Positions 17,557-25,596 of a DNA stretch of 53,127 nt are shown one piece after another. Origin of the DNA: CADBRN01 sp050944685 (lineage in GTDB: Bacteria; Bacillota; Clostridia; Lachnospirales; Lachnospiraceae); the NCBI GenBank assembly GCA_050944685.1, contig JBMNRP010000018.1, forward strand, positions 1 through 53,127. Reading direction: 5' to 3'. The translations under genes and the position numbers were made by a program. The notes below the pieces were generated by a model. That model searched no databases. It saw only the letters and a program-made list of their open reading frames with translations, and had not been told where the DNA came from. Position 1 is the stretch's first letter; each line of letters begins with the position of its first letter.

Positions 17557-17585
17557 TTGACAAATTAAATTGCATAAAATATAAT
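17557..17585 (+). promoter_or_regulatory. Consensus promoter of ohrR-trxA with OhrR-type operator
   Basis: TTGACA (17557-17562), a 17-base spacer and TATAAT (17580-17585) are a perfect sigma-A consensus. The spacer contains ACAAATTAAATTGCAT (17560-17575), close to the OhrR operator form TACAATTAAATTGTAT known from Bacillus, so the regulator probably represses its own promoter. A run of nine G (17548-17556) abuts the -35 box. Confidence 0.75.
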
Positions 17586-17621
17586 CAATGGCGACTAATC
17601 AGGAGCGAGGAAATAAAATCC

Positions 17622-18068
17622 ATGGATAAATACGATTCCCTGAAACTTGAAAACCAGCTTTGTTTTCCGCTCTACGCCTGTTCAAAGGAGGTTGTGCGGA
17701 GATATAAGCCCTTCCTGGATGATCTGAATCTGACCTATACCCAGTATATTGCCATGATGATTATGTGGGAGCGGAAGCAGACGAATGTGAAGGAGCTGGG
17801 ACAGTGTCTCTATCTCGATTCCGGAACGCTGACGCCGCTTCTGAAGAAACTGGAGACGAAAGGCTATATTGAGCGCAGACGTTCCAGCGAGGACGAGAGA
17901 AATCTCATCATCCGCATCACGGCAAAAGGAGAGAAACTGAAGGAAAAGGCGGTTCTGGTTCCCCGGAAGATGGGAGAGTGTCTTCATCTGGAACCGGATG
18001 AGACGAAAGAGCTTTATCGTCTGCTCTACAAGCTTCTCGGGAAGATGAGACCGGAGGAACAGAAATAA
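17622..18068 (+). CDS. MarR-family regulator, OhrR-like peroxide sensor
   Basis: A 148-residue winged-helix regulator. LENQLCFPLYACSKEVVRRY at residues 9-28 places a Cys at position 14, matching the peroxide-reactive Cys15 of OhrR, and LTYTQYIAMMIMWE is also OhrR-like. The recognition helix region is SGTLTPLLKKLETKGYIERR and the wing is RRRSSEDERNL. OhrR proteins lift repression when organic hydroperoxides oxidise that cysteine. The promoter carries an OhrR-like operator, suggesting autorepression. The usual ohr partner is absent; instead trxA follows 72 bases downstream on the same strand, apparently in the same transcript. Confidence 0.85.
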   Translation: MDKYDSLKLENQLCFPLYACSKEVVRRYKPFLDDLNLTYTQYIAMMIMWERKQTNVKELGQCLYLDSGTLTPLLKKLETKGYIERRRSSEDERNLIIRITAKGEKLKEKAVLVPRKMGECLHLEPDETKELYRLLYKLLGKMRPEEQK

Positions 18069-18140
18069 GTTTTCTCAAAGCCGCCGGGAGATCCCGGATG
18101 AATCAGACCGCAGAGAATGAAATGAAAGGAGGATACTGTT

Positions 18141-18449
18141 ATGGCAGTAACCGCAATTACCAGTGAAAATTTTGATCAGGAAGTATTGAAGTCGGACGTT
18201 CCCGTTCTGCTTGATTTCTGGGCCGTCTGGTGCGCCCCCTGCAGGATGCTTTCCCCCGTCGTGGATCAGATCGCGGGAGAGAGATCGGATATCAAAGTCG
18301 GGAAGGTCAATGTCGACGAACAGCAGGAGCTGGCCATGAAATTCGGCGTCAGCGCGATCCCCACGCTGATCGTCTTCAAGAACGGCGCGGAGGTCAATCG
18401 CTCCGTCGGCGTCATCCCGAAGGAGCAGATCCTCGATCTGGTCCGCTGA
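18141..18449 (+). CDS. trxA: Thioredoxin
   Basis: A 102-residue cytoplasmic disulfide reductase with the active site WCAPC (Cys31 and Cys34) and the cis-proline segment AIPTL. Ala replaces the Gly of the more common WCGPC site, a change seen in many clostridial thioredoxins. AAAGGAGG stands 9 bases before the ATG. Its location behind an OhrR-like regulator suggests induction by organic peroxide. Its transcript appears to end in a hairpin that lies inside the convergent trmO gene (18500-18535). Confidence 0.95.
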   Translation: MAVTAITSENFDQEVLKSDVPVLLDFWAVWCAPCRMLSPVVDQIAGERSDIKVGKVNVDEQQELAMKFGVSAIPTLIVFKNGAEVNRSVGVIPKEQILDLVR

Positions 18450-18476
18450 TCCGGGGCAATGACCCCTGCCGGGTCT

Positions 18477-19169
18477 TTAATCGCATTTCTGAATGTCGGT
18501 TACGGTGAGCGTATCTTCGCTCACCGTAAATTTTATGTTGTATCCGGCAAACGAGAGTCCGTAAATCCTCTCCGGGTCATTCTGATAGGAAGGCCGGGGA
18601 TCCTCTGCCAGAAGGTCGAGGAGTCCCTGACGTTTTTCTTCCGGAAAGACTCCGATGAGACGGTCCGGGAAGCAGACGGAGAGGTGTTTCCGCGGGTGCG
18701 TGTCGGTATAACTTCCCGCTGCGTCCGGATGGGAGTCGCAGAAAGACAGGTATGGCTTGATGTCGTAGATGGGGGTTCCGTCCGCGAGATCCGCGCCCTC
18801 GACGATCAGGACCGGAGAATCCGGCGAGTCGAAATCGATTTTCAGCAGACGAACACTGGAGAGTCCCAGACCGTTCGGACGGAACGGAGAGCGGCTGGCA
18901 AATACGCCGACCCGCTTGTTTCCTCCCAGACGGGGCGGGCGGACCGTCGGATGCCAGGGAGCATCCTCGTTCTTTGAGAAACCCCAGATCAGCCAGATCC
19001 AGGAGAATTTCTCCAGCTCGCGGACCGCTTCCGCACTGCGGAATTCCGGCTCAAAATGAATCTCCGCCCTCGTGCGCGCCAGAGAGCTCTGCCGCGGAAT
19101 TCCGAACTTCTGCGGAAAATCCGAGCGGATCCGGGCGACCGGAACGACGGTTTTTTCTGCTTTTTCCAT
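18477..19169 (-). CDS. trmO: tRNA (t6A37) N6-methyltransferase TrmO family
   Basis: TrmO (also called TsaA/VirR-like) methylates the N6 of threonylcarbamoyladenosine at position 37 of certain tRNAs with S-adenosylmethionine. The 230-residue protein has the family core: VARIRSDFPQKFGIPRQ at the N-terminus, FASRSPFRPNGLGLSSVRLL (residues about 91-110) and ADGTPIYDIKPYL. The C-terminal extension (SYQNDPERIYGLSFAGYN) is also typical. AAGGAG lies 7 bases before the ATG. It is downstream of lon on the same strand with a 144-base gap. Its last codons contain the hairpin that terminates trxA from the opposite side. Confidence 0.9.
   Translation of the reverse strand: MEKAEKTVVPVARIRSDFPQKFGIPRQSSLARTRAEIHFEPEFRSAEAVRELEKFSWIWLIWGFSKNEDAPWHPTVRPPRLGGNKRVGVFASRSPFRPNGLGLSSVRLLKIDFDSPDSPVLIVEGADLADGTPIYDIKPYLSFCDSHPDAAGSYTDTHPRKHLSVCFPDRLIGVFPEEKRQGLLDLLAEDPRPSYQNDPERIYGLSFAGYNIKFTVSEDTLTVTDIQKCD
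18500..18535 (+). terminator. trxA terminator embedded in the 3' end of trmO
   Basis: A perfect 12-bp stem, TTACGGTGAGCG (18500-18511) and CGCTCACCGTAA (18518-18529), with loop TATCTT and a following ATTTTATG. The T-rich side faces the plus strand, so it serves trxA, yet the whole hairpin encodes part of the last 20 residues of trmO on the other strand. Confidence 0.7.
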
Positions 19170-19256
19170 GATTTTTCTCCTTATTATTCCCGGACGGATA
19201 AGGCGGACGCGCGGGTATCGCGGAGAATCCGCCGCAATACTGAAGATATACAGCAG

Positions 19257-19310
19257 ACAGGGATCCCGGACCTTCTCCTGTTTCTGGATTCTGTCCGGAA
19301 TCCCTGTTTT
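19257..19310. terminator. Long hairpin behind lon
   Basis: ACAGGGATCCCGGAC (19257-19271) pairs with GTCCGGAATCCCTGT (19293-19307), one weak pair, 21-base loop. It begins 7 bases past the lon stop. The T run (19307-19310) is on the plus-strand side, so for lon it is a stem without a U tract and may stabilise or attenuate read-through to trmO rather than end transcription. Confidence 0.5.
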
Positions 19311-19313
19311 GAA

Positions 19314-21815
19314 TTACCGTGTTTTGGAAGCCCGCCGGGCTTCTTTTTTTGCGCCATGGGCGGCGCTTTCGCCGAATGACGGAGTGATGTCCGCCGGGAG
19401 CCTGATGTGAAGTGCCTCCCGGATTACTTCCTGAACCGTTCCCACCGGGACGATTTCCAGGTTGTTCCGCACCTCTTCCGGAACATCCTCCAGGTCGCGG
19501 ACATTTTCCTTCGGGATCAGTACCTTCTTTACGCCGGCGCGCTGGGCGGCCATCAGTTTCTCGGGAAGACCGCCGATCGGAAGCACCTGGCCGCGCAGAG
19601 AGATCTCTCCGGTCATGGCCAGATCCGGGCTGACGGTCTTTCCGCTCACCAGAGAGACGAGCGCCGTGAACAGGGTCACGCCGGCGGACGGACCGTCCTT
19701 CGGCACCGCGCCCTCCGGAACGTGGATATGAATGTCGGTATTCTTGAAATCCAGATCTTCGGATCCGAACACCGATTTCACAAGGCTCAGAGCGATGGTG
19801 GCGGACTCCTTCATGACATCTCCGAGCTGTCCGGTGATGATGATCTGTCCGCTTCCGTGCATGGCCTTCGTCTCGATGAAGAGAATCTCGCCTCCCGCCT
19901 GCGTCCACGCGAGACCCGTGCAGACGCCCGGAGGACATTTCTTCAGGATGCGGTCGTGAAGGATCGCCTTGTTGCCCAGGAATTTCGGGACGTCACGCTC
20001 CGTGACATTGACGACGATCTTTTTCCCGTCGCCGGAGGCGGCCGCTTCGGTTTCTTTTGTTTCCGCCGGTGTTTCTTCACCGGACGGCTTTTCGTCATGG
20101 CTCTCTTTCTCCGGATTCATGCTGGCGGAACCCTGTCCGCGCGCCTCGACGATCTCGGCAGCGGTCTTCCGGCAGAGGACGTCCAGCTGCTTTTTCAGGC
20201 CCCGGACGCCGGACTCCATCGTATATTCGCTGATGATCCGGCGGAACGCGCCGTCGGTCACGTGGAGCTCGGATTTGTCGATGCCCGCGTCTTCCATGGC
20301 CCGCGGGAGCAGATGACGTTTCGCGATCTGCAGCTTTTCGATCGGCGAGTAGCCGGGAAGCTGAATCATCTCCATGCGGTCGAGCAGCGGCTGCGGGATC
20401 GTGTCGGTTGTATTGGCCGTGCAGATGAAGAACACATTGGACAGATCGTACGGGATATTCATGTAGTGATCGGTAAATGTGTTATTCTGCTCCGGATCCA
20501 GCACTTCCAGAAGTGCGCTGGAGGGATCCCCGTCGAAGCCGCGGCTCAGCTTGTCTACCTCATCGAGGACAACGACCGGGTTCATGGCGCCGGAGCGCTT
20601 GATTCCGTCCATGATGCGGCCGGGCATCGCGCCGACGTACGTTCTCCGGTGCCCGCGGATCTCTGCCTCATCGCGGATGCCGCCGAGACTGATTCGGACG
20701 TATTTGCGGCCGAGCGCCTCTGCGATGCTCTTTCCGAGACTGGTCTTGCCGGTTCCGGGAGCACCGACGAACAGGATGATCGAACCTCCCTGCTTCTGTT
20801 TCAGCGTCATGACGGCGATCTGCTGCAGAATGCGTTCTTTGACCTTATCCAGACCGTAGTGGTCGCGGTTGAGGATCTTCTTTGCCTCCTCCAGATCAAC
20901 CGGGCCGGTGTCTTCCACCTTCCATTTCAGCTCGGTCACGAAATCGAGATAATTCTCCATCGAGTTCCGCTCCGGATCATTCGGCTGCGACTGCATGTAG
21001 CGCTGAAGTACGCGCTCCACTTCCTTTCGCGCCTCTTCCGGCATGCCGGAGGCCTCGATTTTCTTCTTGTACTCGTCTTCCTCGGAAGCCGCCTCCGGGT
21101 CCATGTCGTCGAGTTCCTGCTGAAGCAGGCCGATCTGTTTCTGGATGGCGGCCTTTTTGTACATATTGCCTTCGCCGTCGTTGTAGCGCTTGTTCAGATC
21201 GATCTGCAGATCAATCGTTCCCTTGAACTTCATCAGCGCCGCGCGGACCAGCATGGCGCGCTCGCGGAAGGAATCGGTCTTCAGCAGCTCGTATTTTTCA
21301 TCCGGCGTCATGCCGAAGAACTGGCAGAACATGGCCGCGAATTCGGTGACGGAGCTGCAGTGCTTGATATAGCCCTGAGCCAGCGCACCTCCCTGAATGT
21401 GCGTCGAAACCTCGAGCGCCGTCTTTTTCAGGTCCTCGAGCAGCTCCTGTTCGCCGCCTCTGGTGATGTCCACGATTTCCTCGCGGGGGACCCAGACGCC
21501 CTCGAGCATATCGGCTGTCTCATAAATATGAGTCACCTGGACTTTTTCGCGCGTGCTTACGTGCAGGCGCGTGCCTCCCTGCCCCTCCTGAATCTCGCTG
21601 ACCTCGGCCAGAACGCCCAGACCGTAGAAATCACTCATGGAGTAGGGGCCGCTGCTTTTTTCTTCTTTCAGGGGAAGCAGAATCGCCTTGTTGCCGTCAA
21701 TTTTTATCCGGCTTTTTTCCGCTTCGTTCAAATTGCCGATCCCGACCTGATAGTCCACATCGGGGAGAATCACGGTGTCGAAGATGGGTATGATAAAATT
21801 TAAATTTTGATTCAT
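19314..21815 (-). CDS. lon: ATP-dependent Lon protease
   Basis: Cytoplasmic AAA+ protease of 833 residues that degrades misfolded and regulatory proteins. It has the N-terminal Lon substrate domain (1 to about 205), coiled-coil (205-300), AAA+ module with Walker A GAPGTGKT (351-358) and Walker B VVVLDEVDKL (414-423), and the protease domain with catalytic Ser710 in PKDGPSAGVT and Lys753 in GLPEKLMAA. Between the AAA+ and protease domains, residues about 560-598 form an acidic low-complexity insertion (PEKESHDEKPSGEETPAETK) not usual for Lon. GGGAG lies 9 bases before the ATG. The promoter region holds a CIRCE element, implying HrcA heat-shock control. Confidence 0.97.
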   Translation of the reverse strand: MNQNLNFIIPIFDTVILPDVDYQVGIGNLNEAEKSRIKIDGNKAILLPLKEEKSSGPYSMSDFYGLGVLAEVSEIQEGQGGTRLHVSTREKVQVTHIYETADMLEGVWVPREEIVDITRGGEQELLEDLKKTALEVSTHIQGGALAQGYIKHCSSVTEFAAMFCQFFGMTPDEKYELLKTDSFRERAMLVRAALMKFKGTIDLQIDLNKRYNDGEGNMYKKAAIQKQIGLLQQELDDMDPEAASEEDEYKKKIEASGMPEEARKEVERVLQRYMQSQPNDPERNSMENYLDFVTELKWKVEDTGPVDLEEAKKILNRDHYGLDKVKERILQQIAVMTLKQKQGGSIILFVGAPGTGKTSLGKSIAEALGRKYVRISLGGIRDEAEIRGHRRTYVGAMPGRIMDGIKRSGAMNPVVVLDEVDKLSRGFDGDPSSALLEVLDPEQNNTFTDHYMNIPYDLSNVFFICTANTTDTIPQPLLDRMEMIQLPGYSPIEKLQIAKRHLLPRAMEDAGIDKSELHVTDGAFRRIISEYTMESGVRGLKKQLDVLCRKTAAEIVEARGQGSASMNPEKESHDEKPSGEETPAETKETEAAASGDGKKIVVNVTERDVPKFLGNKAILHDRILKKCPPGVCTGLAWTQAGGEILFIETKAMHGSGQIIITGQLGDVMKESATIALSLVKSVFGSEDLDFKNTDIHIHVPEGAVPKDGPSAGVTLFTALVSLVSGKTVSPDLAMTGEISLRGQVLPIGGLPEKLMAAQRAGVKKVLIPKENVRDLEDVPEEVRNNLEIVPVGTVQEVIREALHIRLPADITPSFGESAAHGAKKEARRASKTR

Positions 21816-21958
21816 TATTTCACACTCCCTTGTATGTTCATACAGATACTTTACTGTTTTCTACTGTTGTTCCTGCTGTTTCCGGTCTGCAGAAAGAGGG
21901 TTTTCCGACCGTTTCCCTTCTCGTTTTTCTCACTTCATACGGCTGGCCTCCTGGTCTG

Positions 21959-21985
21959 CTAGCACTCATCTAATTTGAGTGCTAA
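21959..21985. promoter_or_regulatory. CIRCE element (HrcA operator) of lon
   Basis: CTAGCACTC, nine bases, GAGTGCTAA: one mismatch from the CIRCE consensus TTAGCACTC-N9-GAGTGCTAA. It lies just downstream of the lon -10 box, covering the expected transcription start, about 145 bases before the lon ATG. Confidence 0.92.
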
Positions 21986-22000
21986 TAACCGATTAAAGAA

Positions 22001-22028
22001 ATTATAGCATCTCTTTCAGGAATGTCAA
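22001..22028 (-). promoter_or_regulatory. Sigma-A promoter of lon
   Basis: On the minus strand TTGACA (22028-22023), 16 bases, TATAAT (22006-22001). Both boxes are perfect; HrcA bound to the adjacent CIRCE would block it. Confidence 0.85.
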
Positions 22029-22080
22029 GCCATTTGGAAAAAGGATGGAGAAAATAATAATTATTCCGAAAAGGTCTGCC

Positions 22081-22123
22081 TGAGCGCTCTGCGATGTATC
22101 GCTCACAGAGAAAATGATATAGT
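22081..22123 (+). promoter_or_regulatory. Inverted repeat and -10 box upstream of the UvrA-like gene
   Basis: TGAGCG (22081-22086), 13 bases, CGCTCA (22100-22105), 12 bases, then TATAGT (22118-22123). The -35 position (22095-22100, TGTATC) is poor, so the promoter may need an activator or be weak. The identical spacing of repeat arms and -10 box recurs at 26605-26647 in front of the catabolic island. Confidence 0.55.
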
Positions 22124-22201
22124 GAAAAAATGGAAATACTGTGAAAAAACCGGTCCGGCAAAAACGAAATCAGAACGGATCGGATGGGAAGGAATTGTGT
22201 G

Positions 22202-24514
22202 ATGTGTGCGATGGATACAAACGGAGGATATAACTTTATCAAGATACGCGGAGCGTGTGAAAACAATCTGAAACAGGTCAGCCTGGATATTAAAAAAGGA
22301 ACCATTACCGTGCTGGCAGGCGTTTCCGGGTCCGGAAAGACCTCTCTGGCGTTTGATACGATCGCGGCGGAGTCTATGCGTCAGCTGTATGAAACGTTTC
22401 CTCTGTACGTGAGAAACCGGATGCCGTTTTATCGTGCTCCGGACGCGGAATCGATTCAGAATCTGACCACCGCAATCGTGGTAGATCAGAAACTGTATTC
22501 GGGAGACGTGCGTTCCACGGTCGGAACCATGACGGATATCAGTCCGCTGATGCGCCTTCTGTTTTCAAGATTTTCCGAAAATACGGCGGGGACATCCAAC
22601 CGCTACTCGTTCAACGATCCGGAAGGAATGTGTCCGTTCTGCTCGGGACTCGGGACAAAGCTGCGTTTTAATATGGATAAGGTGCTGGACCGGGAAAAAT
22701 CGCTCGCGCAGGGGGCGATCCGCCTTTCCGCGTTCAGACCGGGATCCTATCAGTGGCAGATGTACGCAAATTCGGGCCATTTTGACCCGGACAAACCTCT
22801 GAAAGATTACAGCAGAGAGGAGTGGGAGTATTTTCTCCACGGGTCCGGCCAGATTGTCCGGATCCACAATGTGACGGGCACCGTCTGGGGGGACTCATAT
22901 AATCTGACCTATGAGGGACTGTATGACCGGATCAACCGCCTTTATCTGAAAAAGGGAACCCGGACGGTCAGCAAATCGATCCGGAAAATACTGAATGAAT
23001 TCGCGGAGGAGGAAATCTGCCCGAGCTGTCAGGGGAAAAGACTGAACGAGAGAGCGCTGAAAAGCAGGATAATGGGGTATTCCATCTGGGATATGGGGCA
23101 GATGGAGATATCGGATCTGAAAAATTGTCTGCAATCCTTCGATAATCCCCGCGCGCAGGGACTGATCCGCCAGATCAGCAGGAGACTGTCCGATATTGAA
23201 GAAGTCGGTCTGGAGTATCTGAACCTGAATCGAAACAGCAGTTCCCTTTCCGGCGGGGAAGCGCAGAGGCTGAAGATTGTCAAACATCTGGGAACGGGAC
23301 TTACCGGAATCACCTATATCTTTGACGAGCCGTGCGCGGGGCTTCATCCCAGGGATATTATTCGCGTCAGCAGGCTTCTCCGGCGCCTGAAAGAGAGGGG
23401 AAATACAGTCATTGTCGTAGAACATAACCGAAGCGCGATGGAGATATCGGATGAGATTATCGAACTGGGGCCGGGCGCCGGGAGAAAAGGGGGAAATGTT
23501 CTGTTTCAGGGCAGTTTTCCGGAGCTGTTAAGAGAGTCGACGCCTACCGCAGAATGGCTCAGGAAAAAGATTCCGCTGAACCGGAATCCGATTGCCCCCA
23601 AATCCTGGATTCATCTGAAAAACTGCTGCCTGAATAATCTGAAGCAGGTTTCCGTCGATATCCCGCTGCATGTTTTCACGGCCGTAACCGGGGTCGCGGG
23701 AGCGGGAAAAACGTCACTGGTCTGCGGAGAACTGCTGAGACAGTATCCGGATGCCGTGCATATCAGTCAGGGGGCGATCGGAACGACGATCCGTTCCAAT
23801 CCGGCAAGCTATGTCGGTGTAATGGATGATATTCGGAGGCTGTTCGCGAAAGCGAGCGGAAAACCGGCCAGCCTGTTCAGCTTCAACTCGAAAGGTGCCT
23901 GTCCGGTGTGCGGGGGAAAAGGAGTGGTCAAAACGGAGATGGCCTATCTGGAACCGGTCATTTCAACCTGCGAGTTATGCGGGGGAGCGCGTTACAATAA
24001 GGAAGCGCTTTCGTTTCGCTATCGGGGAAAAACAATCGCGGATGTCCTGAAGATGACGATCGCGGAAGCGCTGGAGTTCTTTCCCGATTCGAATATCCGG
24101 GACAGACTGCAGACGCTGGCGGATGCCGGTCTGGATTATCTGACGCTGGGTCAGCCCACATCTTCGCTTTCCGGCGGAGAATGTCAGAGGATAAAGCTGG
24201 CCGCTTATCTGAAGAGGCAGAATGTTGTTTACGTTCTGGATGAACCGACCTCCGGTCTGCACGGAAAGGATATCGGGCTTCTGATGCGCCTGATGAAAGG
24301 CCTGGTGCGGAAGGGAAATACGGTGATTGTCATAGATCACAAGGCGGATGTGATTGCACAGGCGGACTGGATCATCGACGTGGGGCCGGAAGGCGGAAAA
24401 AACGGAGGAGAAATCGTTTTTGAAGGGACCGTCGAAGAACTTCTTCAGAGCGGAACCTCCTATACGGCGGAATATCTTCGAAAAGACATGAAAAAGCGGC
24501 TTCCGGAGCCGTGA
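22202..24514 (+). CDS. UvrA-like ABC ATPase lacking the UvrB-binding domain
   Basis: A 770-residue relative of UvrA, much shorter than the roughly 940 of repair UvrA. It keeps two ABC modules: Walker A GVSGSGKTS, signature SSLSGGEAQR and IFDEPCAGLH in the first; GVAGAGKTS, SSLSGGECQR and VLDEPTSGLH in the second. Zinc-finger cysteines are present (CPFC, CPSC, CPVC...CELC). The first module begins the UvrB-binding region only in reduced form, which fits the class III/UvrA2-type paralogs found near drug-resistance or stress genes. GGAAGG at 22187-22192 favours ATG 22202 over ATG 22184. It is divergent from lon. The role is uncertain: DNA-damage or drug tolerance are candidates. Confidence 0.85.
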   Translation: MCAMDTNGGYNFIKIRGACENNLKQVSLDIKKGTITVLAGVSGSGKTSLAFDTIAAESMRQLYETFPLYVRNRMPFYRAPDAESIQNLTTAIVVDQKLYSGDVRSTVGTMTDISPLMRLLFSRFSENTAGTSNRYSFNDPEGMCPFCSGLGTKLRFNMDKVLDREKSLAQGAIRLSAFRPGSYQWQMYANSGHFDPDKPLKDYSREEWEYFLHGSGQIVRIHNVTGTVWGDSYNLTYEGLYDRINRLYLKKGTRTVSKSIRKILNEFAEEEICPSCQGKRLNERALKSRIMGYSIWDMGQMEISDLKNCLQSFDNPRAQGLIRQISRRLSDIEEVGLEYLNLNRNSSSLSGGEAQRLKIVKHLGTGLTGITYIFDEPCAGLHPRDIIRVSRLLRRLKERGNTVIVVEHNRSAMEISDEIIELGPGAGRKGGNVLFQGSFPELLRESTPTAEWLRKKIPLNRNPIAPKSWIHLKNCCLNNLKQVSVDIPLHVFTAVTGVAGAGKTSLVCGELLRQYPDAVHISQGAIGTTIRSNPASYVGVMDDIRRLFAKASGKPASLFSFNSKGACPVCGGKGVVKTEMAYLEPVISTCELCGGARYNKEALSFRYRGKTIADVLKMTIAEALEFFPDSNIRDRLQTLADAGLDYLTLGQPTSSLSGGECQRIKLAAYLKRQNVVYVLDEPTSGLHGKDIGLLMRLMKGLVRKGNTVIVIDHKADVIAQADWIIDVGPEGGKNGGEIVFEGTVEELLQSGTSYTAEYLRKDMKKRLPEP

Positions 24515-24553
24515 CAGAAGTGCAACGGTCTGATTCGGCATTCATAAATGCAG

Positions 24554-24602
24554 GATTTCCGGATCCCGAAAGCTGGGGTTTGTGTTTCGGAACCCGGAAA
24601 TC
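24554..24602. terminator. Long hairpin between convergent genes
   Basis: GATTTCCGG/CCGGAAATC (9 bp) and CCGAAA/TTTCGG (6 bp) stack across a 3x3 internal loop. It lies between the ends of the UvrA-like gene and hbd, where a bidirectional terminator is expected, but no T run follows on either strand. Confidence 0.5.
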
Positions 24603-24643
24603 TGAGTATGGAGAATAGGGTTATAAGCTATTATGGGGCAGAA

Positions 24644-25522
24644 TCAGGTCTGCCAGTTGGCCGGAACTTTCTTTCCGTCCCGGTAATCGTAAAAACCGAT
24701 GCCGGTTTTCCTGCCGAGTTTTCTTCCGCGCACCATTTTTTTCAGAAGAGGTGCGGCGCGGTATTTCGAATCGCCTGTCTCATCGGCGAGTGTATCCGTG
24801 ATGGCGAGAACGATGTCCAGACCGATCAGATCTCCCAGCTCGAGAGGCCCCATCGGGTGGTTGGCACCCAGCCGCATCGCGGTGTCAATGTCTTCGATAT
24901 TTGACACACCTTCGGAGAGGACGAAAATTCCTTCATTAATGTAAGGGATCAGAATCCGGTTTACTACAAATCCCGGCGATTCGTTTACTTCGATCGGGTG
25001 CTTTCCGAGCAGACGGGATATTTCCTTGACTTTTTCGACATGCTCCGGGAGAGTATCGATTCCTTTTGTGACTTCAATCAGTTTCATGACGGGGGCCGGG
25101 TTGAAAAAATGCATTCCGACCACCGATTTCGGGAGCCCTTCTGACATTTCCGTAATAGAAAGAGAAGAGGTATTGGAAGCAAAGATGCAATCGGGATTCT
25201 GAACAATTTCTGTTTCCAGCTGACGGAACAGAGTGCGTTTTAAATCGATTTTTTCCAGAATCGCCTCAACGATCAGATCGGTATCTGTACAGATGTCTGA
25301 AAGACCGGTGGTAATTTTTCCGAGTGCCCGGTCACAGTCTTCCTGACTGAGTTTTCCTTTGGCTACACGTCTGTCAAGTGATGCTTTTATTTTCGCAAAT
25401 CCGTTTTCCGCATATTCTTTTTTTACATCGCATAAATATACTTTTTCCACGTCTTTGCACGCAGCAAATGTCTGGGCGATTCCGGAACCCATGGCTCCTG
25501 CTCCGACAACTCCAACTATCAT
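24644..25522 (-). CDS. hbd: 3-hydroxybutyryl-CoA dehydrogenase
   Basis: Oxidises 3-hydroxybutyryl-CoA or reduces acetoacetyl-CoA with NAD(P)H, a step of butyrate formation. The protein has the Rossmann motif GAGAMGSGIAQ, the SNTSSLSITEM and MHFFNPAPVMKLIEV segments and the C-terminal NHPMGPLELGDLIGLD typical of the family, with about 292 residues. The start is decided by the ribosome site: GGAGG ends one base before ATG 25531, too close, but ten bases before ATG 25522. The gene follows the DeoR regulator by 74 bases on the same strand, so they are likely one transcript. The other butyrate genes are not next to it; a thiolase starts 27 kb away. Confidence 0.95.
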   Translation of the reverse strand: MIVGVVGAGAMGSGIAQTFAACKDVEKVYLCDVKKEYAENGFAKIKASLDRRVAKGKLSQEDCDRALGKITTGLSDICTDTDLIVEAILEKIDLKRTLFRQLETEIVQNPDCIFASNTSSLSITEMSEGLPKSVVGMHFFNPAPVMKLIEVTKGIDTLPEHVEKVKEISRLLGKHPIEVNESPGFVVNRILIPYINEGIFVLSEGVSNIEDIDTAMRLGANHPMGPLELGDLIGLDIVLAITDTLADETGDSKYRAAPLLKKMVRGRKLGRKTGIGFYDYRDGKKVPANWQT

Positions 25523-25596
25523 TTTCTTCATACCTCCTGAAAAATAATAAATACGGTGTGTATCAAAGCCGTTTCTGAGTCTCCTTCGGCGGATTT

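Noticed and set aside
18506..18523. TGAGCG...CGCTCA in the trxA terminator as another copy of the island operator
   Set aside because: The spacing is 6 instead of 13 bases, there is no promoter beside it, and the match is part of a longer terminator stem.
24554..24602. Long hairpin as insertion-sequence ends
   Set aside because: The arms lie only a loop apart and between convergent stop codons; a transcription-end hairpin is simpler.
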